64,000 nucleotides of DNA from a virus. Position 1 is the stretch's first letter; each line of letters begins with the position of its first letter. Location of the stretch: IMG/VR virus record IMGVR_UViG_3300010885_036069, positions 52,662 to 116,661 of that record. One strand, written 5' to 3'. The position numbers and the translations under genes are program-made. The notes below the pieces were generated by a model. The model was not told the DNA's origin. It was given only the letters and a program-made list of their open reading frames with translations, and did not search any database. Positions 7,549 through 15,800 of the stretch are shown here, in pieces.

Positions 7549-7920
7549 ATGCCCACCTTCGGTGAACTAGCCCAAAATGGCGCAATAGCGATTCTTGAGG
7601 AAACCTTGCTTATTCTTCAGAAGCGAGGATGGACTCCTGGTGTTCACCGGAACATGGTTACCGGTGAGGTTGACATCATTGGGGCAATGGGGATTGCTTC
7701 TGGCGTCACGGTTAGTCAGATAGATGACTCGTTCGGCGTTCCAAGCGAGTTGATCCCACAGGCAAAAAGACCTGCTGTTTTCGTGGCATTAGAGGCTTCT
7801 GAGTGGGCCGTAGATTGCGATCTAACGGCTTGGCAGGATCAAATAGGTAGATCGTTTACTGATGTTGAAAAAGCCCTTCAGAAGGCGATTGACCATTTAG
7901 GGATCGTCGCTTCTTCATAA
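7549..7920 (+). CDS. DUF6197-like actinobacterial/actinophage protein
   Basis: 123 residues starting two bases after the methyltransferase stop. The sequence has the pattern of a small family I recall from Actinobacteria and their phages (DUF6197): LQKRGWTPG near the N-terminus, a middle Gly/Ala segment (IIGAMGIASG), then LTAWQDQIGRSFTDVEKAL corresponding to the usual W-N/Q-D...R-T...V...L region. Function of the family is unknown. The last gene of this rightward block; its 3' end overlaps a convergent leftward ORF by 65 bases. Confidence 0.68.
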   Translation: MPTFGELAQNGAIAILEETLLILQKRGWTPGVHRNMVTGEVDIIGAMGIASGVTVSQIDDSFGVPSELIPQAKRPAVFVALEASEWAVDCDLTAWQDQIGRSFTDVEKALQKAIDHLGIVASS

Positions 7921-8059
7921 CATCAATCCCTATCCCTCCGCAGCAAAAGCACGGAGTTTCACCGACCCACCAAACATCGCAGGGTTGACACTCCATGAGG
8001 TCTGATGGGATGCCCATATTGTCGTTGAAGATCACCTTCGGTACTAAAGACTCGCTCAT
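7856..8059 (-). CDS. Small Cys-rich putative zinc-binding protein
   Basis: 67 residues with ATG at 8059. The central segment MECQPCDVWWVGETPCFCCG carries two CxxC pairs spaced like a small zinc ribbon; the C-terminus is basic. It sits immediately downstream of the leftward capsid terminator and has no obvious Shine-Dalgarno, and its 3' third lies antisense to the 3' end of the gene at 7549-7920. Short zinc-ribbon proteins with this Trp/Cys pattern are frequent in actinophages, which supports it as real, but translation is unproven. Confidence 0.5.
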   Translation of the reverse strand: MSESLVPKVIFNDNMGIPSDLMECQPCDVWWVGETPCFCCGGIGIDVMKKRRSLNGQSPSEGLFQHQ

Positions 8060-8079
8060 GGGGTAAGTCTAGGGAACTA

Positions 8080-8113
8080 AAAAACCCCTCGGCCCGAAGA
8101 CCGAGGGGTTTTT
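8080..8113 (-). terminator. Terminator after the major capsid gene
   Basis: AAAAACCCCTCGG at 8080-8092 pairs with CCGAGGGGTTTTT at 8101-8113. On the minus strand the top of the stem extends through a G-U pair to a TTCG tetraloop, and the pairing ends in A/T runs on both sides, so it could work in both directions. It lies 23 bases after the capsid stop and faces the convergent end of the rightward metabolic block. Confidence 0.87.
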
Positions 8114-8135
8114 CAAAGAATCTAACTAGTCAGAT

Positions 8136-9479
8136 TCAGTCGGGTTGTGCATCAAACGAAACGCTCACAAATGACTCTGGGCGCTTGACCGCAAGGGCAA
8201 GACGCTCTTCGGCAAGAACGACGATTGCGTTCCGGACGAAGAAGTCAGCGTGCTGTTCGCTGATACGGATGGTCGCCTGCTCACGATCATAGAGCTGGGC
8301 GCCGGTGCCGAATGCGCCGACAAGGGCTGTGCCTTCGGGCATTGCGGGGGTGTCAACTACTGGCATGCGCCAGATGCGTGGTTCGCCACCAAGTGCAACT
8401 GAAACGGCAACGAGGTACTGACCATTGGTGTCCTTGGTCAGTTCGATGTCTTCCCAATCGTTGGGGTGAAGAACGACGCCAGTTGGCTCGTAGTAGGCAA
8501 GGAACGCCAGAGTTGCTGCACGACGGATCGCATCAGCCTTGGTGTCCGGAACCGGTGAGGTAGCGCCTGAGGACCAGTCGTAGGTCTGAACACCAGGGGT
8601 GTTGAGAACGCCGAGGAGGTTCTCGCCAGTGCCATCACCCTCAAGGATTTGGTAATCCTCTTGGAGGCGAAGGCCGTAGAGAAGCTCGTTGTCAATGATG
8701 GAGCGGAGCTGCGGCTCATCAGCGAGAACGTTGCGGTGTGCTGCTTCCCAATGGGCAAGGGTCCGGATTGGAGCCTGATGACCTTCAAAGACCATGCTTG
8801 ACTGTGGCTTTGCGGCGTAGTTTCCACCATCGCGTTCAGCAACAGTGCTGGCTGCGTTGTTGGCCGTGGTGCCGGGGGTGGTAAAACCAATCATGCGGAA
8901 GTATTCAATGACCGCAGCAGTGGTTGTACGCACTGGGAAGAGGTCACGAACACGACGTGTACGCATGGGAGGAACTACCATCGGGTCACGCTGGATGGTG
9001 CCGAATGAACCAGGGGTGCCGGTGGGAAGAGCGCTATAAACGTCCTTCTGACCGTACTGACCTGAGGTGAGATCGGCACGAGCAATGGTGAATGGGGAAG
9101 GCATGTTGGCGCCATTGCGGCCACCATCAAGGGACTTGAACTCTGCTGAGTCAAGGAAAGCCTGACCAAGTGTCTTTGCTGAGTAACCAGCAAGTGAACC
9201 CTGGCTTGATGCCCAAGCGTCAACAACGCTGGCGACTGATTCGCCTGCGGGCTGGCTGCCCCACTGTGCGGCTGACTTCATTTCTTCAAGACCCTCAATG
9301 AGGCCCTTGATTTCCTTGATGTCAGACATGTTGCGGTCAAATGCTGACTTCTGCTCAGCGGACACAACAACAGTGCCATCTTCAATCTTAAATGAATCAG
9401 CAATTTCCTTATTGCTGGCCATCTTTTCACGCATTGCTGACTGAAGTTCGTTCAGTCGGCCTTCGTCATCGAAAGACAT
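8136..9479 (-). CDS. Major capsid protein, HK97 fold
   Basis: 447 residues. The frame is open back to 9572, but ATG 9479 has CAGGAG (9488-9493) at good distance and the upstream residues are not conserved-looking, so I chose 9479. Residues 1-100 are charged and helical, as in the cleaved delta/scaffolding domain of HK97-type capsid proteins. The rest shows family features: LRLQEDYQILEGDGTG in the spine-helix/P-domain region, the GVVLHPNDWEDIELTKD segment, and VLAEERLALAVKRPESF near the C-terminus. About 2000-2700 copies of such proteins would form an icosahedral head of this class; the exact number cannot be read here. Last gene of the leftward head operon, closed by the terminator at 8080-8113. 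Confidence 0.93.
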   Translation of the reverse strand: MSFDDEGRLNELQSAMREKMASNKEIADSFKIEDGTVVVSAEQKSAFDRNMSDIKEIKGLIEGLEEMKSAAQWGSQPAGESVASVVDAWASSQGSLAGYSAKTLGQAFLDSAEFKSLDGGRNGANMPSPFTIARADLTSGQYGQKDVYSALPTGTPGSFGTIQRDPMVVPPMRTRRVRDLFPVRTTTAAVIEYFRMIGFTTPGTTANNAASTVAERDGGNYAAKPQSSMVFEGHQAPIRTLAHWEAAHRNVLADEPQLRSIIDNELLYGLRLQEDYQILEGDGTGENLLGVLNTPGVQTYDWSSGATSPVPDTKADAIRRAATLAFLAYYEPTGVVLHPNDWEDIELTKDTNGQYLVAVSVALGGEPRIWRMPVVDTPAMPEGTALVGAFGTGAQLYDREQATIRISEQHADFFVRNAIVVLAEERLALAVKRPESFVSVSFDAQPD

Positions 9480-9591
9480 TTTTTTTGCTCCTGTAAGAGA
9501 AAGGGGGTGTGTGAGATTTCTAACCTGATTTGACGATTTGACCCGTCGGCTCAGGTAAGCACCCAGCCGCAATATCGCGTCAAGTATTTAA

Positions 9592-9622
9592 TTTATACGC
9601 TCATATCAGTGTTCTGGCGCAA
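9592..9622 (-). promoter_or_regulatory. Putative capsid-proximal promoter
   Basis: In the 159-base gap before the capsid ATG, the minus strand has TTGCGC (9617-9622) and TATAAA (9592-9597) separated by 19 bases, slightly long for a sigma-70 type spacer. A separate promoter here would explain high capsid expression at the end of a long operon. The call rests on hexamer likeness only. The rest of the gap shows no gene. Confidence 0.3.
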
Positions 9623-9638
9623 CTACTGATGAATGAGG

Positions 9639-9791
9639 CTATTTTACCTTGCTGATGCCTTTTCCAACTTCACGCATAATATCTGTTAGTGCTTGCTGTT
9701 GTTCTTCAATGGTCATTTTTTCATAGCCTTCTGGCAGTTTAAAAAGACCAAATCCAGCAGATTTTTCAGGCTTTTTTTGCGATTTTGGCAT
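9639..9791 (-). CDS. Small basic hypothetical protein (50 aa)
   Basis: A 50-residue leftward ORF with ATG at 9791 and stop CTA at 9639-9641 (TAG on the minus strand). AGGAAAAAG sits about six bases upstream of the ATG, a good ribosome binding site. The protein begins MPKSQKKPEKSAGFGLFKLP and continues with an amphipathic, acidic-to-basic helix (MTIEEQQQALTDIMREVGK). The start overlaps the end of the preceding gene by 26 bases, a sign of translational coupling. It lies directly before the capsid leader; a head assembly or scaffold accessory is possible but unproven. Confidence 0.6.
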   Translation of the reverse strand: MPKSQKKPEKSAGFGLFKLPEGYEKMTIEEQQQALTDIMREVGKGISKVK

Positions 9792-10008
9792 TGTACTTTT
9801 TCCTCATGGGTTCAAGGGCAGCGTTAATTTCCAAAGCACGCTCTTCACTAATGCCTAGTGCTTCAAGTGCAGGATTCTTTGGATCAATTATTTTCATAAT
9901 GTCATCAAAGGTGATGTCGTCAACTGGGACATACTCAGGACTGTCGTCCTCGTACTCCTTATTTGGTTGACGAACCTTGAGTCGTGGCGCTCGGGATTTC
10001 TTGCTCAT
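9766..10008 (-). CDS. Small charged hypothetical protein (80 aa)
   Basis: 80 residues; the ATG at 10008 overlaps the TGA of the large upstream gene (ATGA), and CAGGAG lies nine bases ahead. Basic N-terminus (MSKKSRAPRLKVRQ), acidic centre (EYEDDSPEYVPVDD), then a helix with Pro-Ala-Leu and a basic end. No family recognised. It is one of four small genes interleaved with the giant head-module proteins, so it may be a chaperone, packaging tag or inhibitor for its large upstream neighbour (inference). Confidence 0.62.
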   Translation of the reverse strand: MSKKSRAPRLKVRQPNKEYEDDSPEYVPVDDITFDDIMKIIDPKNPALEALGISEERALEINAALEPMRKKYNAKIAKKA

Positions 10009-12656
10009 TTGAGAGTTGCTCCTGATAATGCTCCGGATGCTGAGTCTAGACCTTCACCGAAGGGGGCGCGTCTGTGAGCAACCCAGAGAATCGCCTGCAA
10101 CTGAGGAAGGTCAAGAACATCAAGGGCTTTCAGGCCACGCTTTTCTCGAGCTTTGTTGATGACCTCAAGTCGCTCATTAAACCGTTCAAGGGTCTGCTTA
10201 AGCGCAATTTGAAAGATCGGATAGGTTCCAACCGTTCCTTCTGAAACCGAAGTTGGATTTTCAAAGATCGTCTTTCCGGCTTCTCCAGTGATCTTTTTCC
10301 CCGTGCCGATGCTTGACATGTGGACATCAATTGTTGTGTCTCGGCTTTCAAACGGGAACATGATGTTGTTATAGAAAGATCTAACTTTATGCTTTCCGCC
10401 AAGAGCGGAGTCAAGATAATTCGGAGATACATCTTCAGCCGCTAGTGAAAGAGCCTTCCGGAGATTGTCCCAGGACTGCCACTGGACCGCCTCGTATACG
10501 GGTTCACCTTCAAGGATAGTTTTTTCGGTATTCAGGATTACCTGATTGGGTCGCCAATCTTTGCCCTCATGATCAATCGTGAGTTGCGATCCGTATCCAC
10601 GAAGACCAAGAGCGAGTACATCAAGTCCCTTCTCGTCAGATAGGAGTTCCTTTACGCTCTTACCCTTGAAACTGCTGGCATCCACATCTAGGAACTTAGG
10701 AAGATTTGCCGTATTTCCGGAGGCGTATTCCTTCATCTTCGTTGTGTAATCGGCAACTCTCATCGCATCAACGAGGGCGATGAACTCATCGTCAATGACT
10801 CTGTTCTGATCAATGAAGTCAGTCACCCACTTGGCCTGCCATACATTTTGATCCCAAGAACGACTTGGGGAGAGAACTGCCATCATTCCAGCAGCCTGCC
10901 AAGACTCAATTCCTAGTGTCTTGGCCATATCATCAATCATCTTGCGAGCCTCGGGATACCAAGTAAGTCCATCTTCTAGGTCTTGTTCGGTAACAGACTC
11001 AAGAAGGGCATCAAATCTTGCTGCAATGTCGTCTACATTACCGACATCTTTCCCGTAGGTCTTGTTGAGGATTTCAGTCAATTTGTCAATGTGTTCTTGA
11101 CTGATCCTGTCAACGGCAAATTCATCAAATCCGTCAGTTTTTGGCTTGTTGTCACGAATCTGAACTCTAGGTTCTTGCTGAATTTGCTCAATTTCTCTAT
11201 CGCTAGAGGCGATGCGATTAATCTCACGGAGTTCAAAGGTGAGGTCGGCATATTCGCCACCAGTACCACCGCTGCCTAGAAATGCGGTGTCCATTTTCCC
11301 AGCCTCTAGGTCATCAAGATTTGTGATTGCAATTTGATCACGATCTTTCCCGAGCTGAACAGCCTCATTATCACTAACTTCCTGCTTGTCAAAGACATCC
11401 ACAACATCCAAGTAGAGCCACTTGTTACCGGCATCGTCTGCCTCAACCCAGCCGCCAAAGAATGTGCCGATACTTCGGTCGTCTTCCGGTTCGGCAAATC
11501 GACCGTTTTTCAGGCTGTCGCCAATGTATGCATGAAGGATTGCTACGGCCTCCGGCTTTGGATTTTCCCCGTCAAAGAAGTCACTTAAGGAAATTCTGAT
11601 CCCTTGATTCTTCCGAGCAATAGCCCACCCGGAAGTTGGCTGGTTTCCAGACAGCGGGCTAATGGTGATACCACCGTTGGCTTCAATGTGATCAAGAACT
11701 CCACGACGAAAATCCTTAATCTTTGGACTGTTACCGGTGAGGTCTGAAAAGTCTTCATACTTTCCGCTTACGGTTTCAAGAATCTTTTTGAATCTGATCT
11801 TTTCAACATCAGTAATTGGAAAGTTTGCTGCTTCTGTGAGTTTCTTAGAAGGTTTCTTGCCGCCAGCAATTGAGGAGATTACTTCTCTATGGGCAGCCCG
11901 AGTGAGGACTTGGCGTCCAATCATCTGACCACGAGAACCTGCGGGGTTCATGCACCCCTCGCCCTCCATGTTCGTGAACTGCATTGCATTGAGCGTTCCT
12001 GGCGGGCAACGCATAATTCCAAGTTGATCAACAATGATGCGTCCACGACGAACACCCTCAGTTACGCCTACGGACTGACGCTTACTGATCTTGTCAAGTT
12101 TCTTGAATTTAAGTAAATCATATGAATAGTTTTTGCTCTGTTCTTGGTTTTTCCAAGGATGATCAGCAGCAAGCAAATCATTGTCCGCCGTGTACGTACG
12201 ATTCTTTGAGGTTCCCGAAATCAGCAGTTTTAAAAAGTTAGAAACACGAAGTTCTGCTTTTTCAAGTTGTTTAGTTTGTGGTTCGTCTGGATTTAGTCCA
12301 TTTTCAAGACCGCGACCATATACTGAAATTAAAATCTTGGGTGAAGTCTTGCTCCACTCCGGCTTACTTAGTCGAGTCATATTGCGATTATGGACTCGCG
12401 CTCGTTTGGTGAGTTGCTGTCTAGTGATATCCGGAATCTTGATAGAAGGAATACCTGAAGGTTTATTGAGTTCCTTAGGATCTTCAGTTTGATCCATCTT
12501 TGCGGAAATTGGCGCGCTTACGAGGCCGCCATCGGGGAGGGTTTCAATCCCAATGATCGGCTTCTCGGAAAGTTGTTCCCATACCTTTTTGGAGGCCTTA
12601 CGACTTGATTTCTTGCCCCTTTTGCGTGCCGGCTTCCGGTTAACTGGACGAGCCAT
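10005..12656 (-). CDS. Large head-module protein with CPPG motif and HhH-GPD-like region
   Basis: 883 residues. A strongly basic N-terminus (RKPARKRGKKSSRKASKK) leads to a helical region, then one copy of the shared cysteine motif (CPPGTLNAMQFTNMEGEGC, 11950-12012), then a mixed region. The C-terminal third has WYPEARKMIDDMAKTLG, AAGMMAVLSPSRSWDQN, GGKHKVRSFYNNIM and TTIDVHM. In order and spacing these resemble the HhH-GPD glycosylase core (LLSAQ...D...N; GVGRKTA; VDTHV), including a Lys and an Asp where endonuclease III has its catalytic pair. I also recall phage proteins of unknown function with this region. Glycosylase function is inference. It is not a standard structural protein; the location suggests a head-packaged factor. 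Confidence 0.7.
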   Translation of the reverse strand: MARPVNRKPARKRGKKSSRKASKKVWEQLSEKPIIGIETLPDGGLVSAPISAKMDQTEDPKELNKPSGIPSIKIPDITRQQLTKRARVHNRNMTRLSKPEWSKTSPKILISVYGRGLENGLNPDEPQTKQLEKAELRVSNFLKLLISGTSKNRTYTADNDLLAADHPWKNQEQSKNYSYDLLKFKKLDKISKRQSVGVTEGVRRGRIIVDQLGIMRCPPGTLNAMQFTNMEGEGCMNPAGSRGQMIGRQVLTRAAHREVISSIAGGKKPSKKLTEAANFPITDVEKIRFKKILETVSGKYEDFSDLTGNSPKIKDFRRGVLDHIEANGGITISPLSGNQPTSGWAIARKNQGIRISLSDFFDGENPKPEAVAILHAYIGDSLKNGRFAEPEDDRSIGTFFGGWVEADDAGNKWLYLDVVDVFDKQEVSDNEAVQLGKDRDQIAITNLDDLEAGKMDTAFLGSGGTGGEYADLTFELREINRIASSDREIEQIQQEPRVQIRDNKPKTDGFDEFAVDRISQEHIDKLTEILNKTYGKDVGNVDDIAARFDALLESVTEQDLEDGLTWYPEARKMIDDMAKTLGIESWQAAGMMAVLSPSRSWDQNVWQAKWVTDFIDQNRVIDDEFIALVDAMRVADYTTKMKEYASGNTANLPKFLDVDASSFKGKSVKELLSDEKGLDVLALGLRGYGSQLTIDHEGKDWRPNQVILNTEKTILEGEPVYEAVQWQSWDNLRKALSLAAEDVSPNYLDSALGGKHKVRSFYNNIMFPFESRDTTIDVHMSSIGTGKKITGEAGKTIFENPTSVSEGTVGTYPIFQIALKQTLERFNERLEVINKAREKRGLKALDVLDLPQLQAILWVAHRRAPFGEGLDSASGALSGATLK

Positions 12657-12891
12657 TGCTGCCCGAAGCCCTTTCCTCGTGATTGCGTTTTTCTTCCATC
12701 TTTTTTAGGTAGGCGTTCATAGCCCTAGTGGCAATAGCAGCGCTGCTCAGCCGGAGTGGGCCTATTTCTATGTCATTTACAAAATCACCGGTCAGGGGAT
12801 CAGTAGGTGATCCAACGTTAATCACGGTTGGAAATTGCTGTAGATATTCAGCAAGGTTGTCTGGTTCTTTTGACGGTTCTTTTTCAGCCAT
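12640..12891 (-). CDS. Small acidic hypothetical protein (83 aa)
   Basis: ATG 12891 is preferred over an upstream TTG at 12900; AAGG precedes it by about ten bases. The 83-residue protein begins MAEKEPSKEPDNLAEYLQQF, has a middle with Thr/Gly turns, and ends in a basic then Ser/Gly-rich tail. Its start overlaps the end of the 1305-residue metallopeptidase-like gene, and its end overlaps the start of the 883-residue gene, so translation is probably coupled. No homology recognised. A partner or inhibitor of the metallopeptidase-like protein is possible but only inferred from position. Confidence 0.6.
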   Translation of the reverse strand: MAEKEPSKEPDNLAEYLQQFPTVINVGSPTDPLTGDFVNDIEIGPLRLSSAAIATRAMNAYLKKMEEKRNHEERASGSNGSSS

Positions 12892-15800
12892 TTGGCACAA
12901 CCTTAACTTTTAGTCCAATAAGAAGCGATTGCAGGGACTTGCCGCCGCTTGATTCTAGAGCCTTGATTATGTACTCAGTGAGCAACCATGCTCGATCTTC
13001 TTTTTTAAGAAGGCCAGCCTCGCGTGCGGTAAACAGTTCCGCCAGCATTTCAGCCCACATCGTGCTTCCGTAGTCTGAATTGTTATTTATCCAATCTGCG
13101 CTAGCAAGAATAAGCTCATCAAGGACACTGGGATCAACGTCGCTACCTTCAAGCAATTTCTTAATCGGTATACCCATAAAGATGCCGGTGTTTTTTTGCT
13201 CTTTAAGGGTTCTGCCGCCTGCGAATGCTTCTCCCTCAATTTCACGGTTTTGGTTTCTGCCAGTGAAATACAAAGCGTGGTCCCCCCTGAAGGGGGCAAT
13301 CATGGAGTAAGGGACGAAGAGTCCATACGATATCAAAGTTTCTTCTATTTCTTTAGATGCTTGTTGACGCTCAATATCCGAGTTTGAACCCAAGAGTTTT
13401 CCTGAGAGTTCTTCTAACTTGGCAACGAGCTGCCGAGAATCTTGTTTTATCTTCGCATTTTTTTGCCCAATCGGTCCAGCATTTGCTTGAATTGTTTTAG
13501 CAATATCTGACGCAGCCCCCGCCATCATCAACTGCCAAACCATTTGCGGTTCTTCTATTTCCGCTTCTTCAAGAAGGGCAATGTAGTTGCGTTTGAATTC
13601 TTCGTAGTCCTGAACACCCCTACCCCTATCTCTAAGTATTTCTACTGGGTATTTGTCGCTTTTGAATGTTCGATAAACTATTGCGTCATGCAAAACGTGG
13701 GCGACTTCGTGACTTACCGTCAGTTCAGATGTAATCGTTAGAACTTGATCTGAAATTTTTTCTGCGTCATTCGTTTTAGCCTTACGCTTTTTTTCAAGCG
13801 CAACGCCGGCGGCGATGCTTCTATTTTTATCCTTAGTAGAAAATTGATTAGCCGCAATTATTGACATATGGTGATTCAAAATTAGTTGCTTACGCCCAAA
13901 AGCACCGCCAACTGTAGAATAATCCTGTAATGGGCCTTCATCAAGTTGCCCATAAATAACTTCATTTAGAAGTTTTGAAGACTCTGGATGTTCTAATGAC
14001 CAATCAAGTAGTTTCATTGTTTGTGAATAGATTGCGAGCATTTGAGTATCAATTTCATCAACAATGATGTCTTTGATCGCTTCACCAGTTGCCGAGTCTT
14101 CCTCAATTCCTGCCAATTGATCCCTACCCATGAAGTAATTCAACTCAAAACTTTGAAGTTCGGGGAATGCTTTCATCAAAGCGGTTTTGACATCTTCAAC
14201 TGTTTTTATTTCGCCAAATTCTTTTTGAATTTTTTCAACATCAGCAGTCGCTGACTTTGCATATAAAGAAATAACGCGACTTGAAAACATTGAAAATGGG
14301 CTGTCTTTAATTTGCTCTTTATCTGAAAACATCCCATCAAAACTTGAGGGACCATCTTTATCTGAACGTAACCAAGTTCTGCGGATTGACCTCTCAAGCC
14401 GACCAGGAGAAAGTTTTTTGATGCTCTCTATGGCAGAAGTCTTTTCTTCTTCATTTGCTTTTTCAGAAAACTCAACGGCAGGGAATTTCAGAACAACTTT
14501 TTGCACTTTAAGCGTTGTTTTTTTTCGTTGATTGACTCGACCCTTGTCAATCAAGTCCTTTGGGGCGTCCTCCCTTGAAATAGGAGTACCGGAAGTTACT
14601 TGCCCAGCAATTCGATCTTGTCTGTTCTTTTTTTGTTTCTTTTTCTGAACCGGACGATTAAGTCGCATTATCTGCATGCCCTGATTTGCGCTGCGAGCAA
14701 GAGATGGGCGTTCGTTTGTGGTTCCATCTTGAACTATTCCGTCACCGTCGGCATCCACAGCATTGCCATCAAACGGTTCAACGATCTTGCGAATCTTGCG
14801 CGCTTTTCTAATATTTCGGATTTTATTCAGGCTTTTTGCGTGAACATCAGCAAGCATCGCCAGTGATTTTCCGCCAATGGCTTCAAATGATTCTTCAAAA
14901 AGTTGAAGAAGTTTCCAAGGTGAGCCATCAGACTCTTTAAGATACCCAAGAGCCTTGAAGGAGTAGAGTTCCGCAAAAGCCTCGGCAACCGAAACGCTTC
15001 CATACTGAGATCGATCGGACATGAACCTAAGTGCTTCTTTAAGCAATTGCTTCGTTTCCGAAAGGGAAATGTCAATATCCGCCTTTTCAAACATCCGATA
15101 AAGCACAAATGCCGGCATATTGAATGGATTGTCATTGATCTGCAAGGTCGTTGTATTCATGGGCATAAAGGCATTGCCCTGCTTCGGCTTCTTTGAGTAA
15201 AGTCCGCGTCCAGAAATTGGAGCAAAAAGTAGAAAGCCTGGACTCATTCCATAAGACTTCATTTTGTCTAGCATTGAAGATGAAATTGATCGGATTTCAT
15301 CTGGATCTGTAGCGCTTTCAAGCCTTGCGGCATCGTCTGCCCATGAGGTGGAGGCCCATGATCCGCGAGTGATTTCTTGTCGATTTTCAAGGTCTTTAAT
15401 GTTCAGTGCCATTTCACGCCAACCGTTAATAACGAGTTGACGTATAAGTTCATCCGGATCATCAACCCCGAGTTCGGCGTACTGCTTTCTAGCAGCAGCA
15501 ATAGCAGCAGAAGAGGTTTGTCGAGTTTCTCCAAACGCAGTCCAACTCTGAGCATCCCCGCCGATTCCTCGTGCCATGCCGCTGAACCAATGGGCATGCC
15601 CAAACTCATGTTCATGAGTCGCATCAATCATGGCGAGCAGGCCTTGAATTGAGTCGGGTGGAAATTCATCCGCCTGCTGGAAACTCACGTTCCAGGGTCG
15701 TCCCTGATCGTCTGTAGTTCTATTTCTGGTGGTATAGCTCTTCATAATCGTGCCAAGAGCCACACTTACTAAAAATGTGGTTGCATCTCTGTCAATATCA

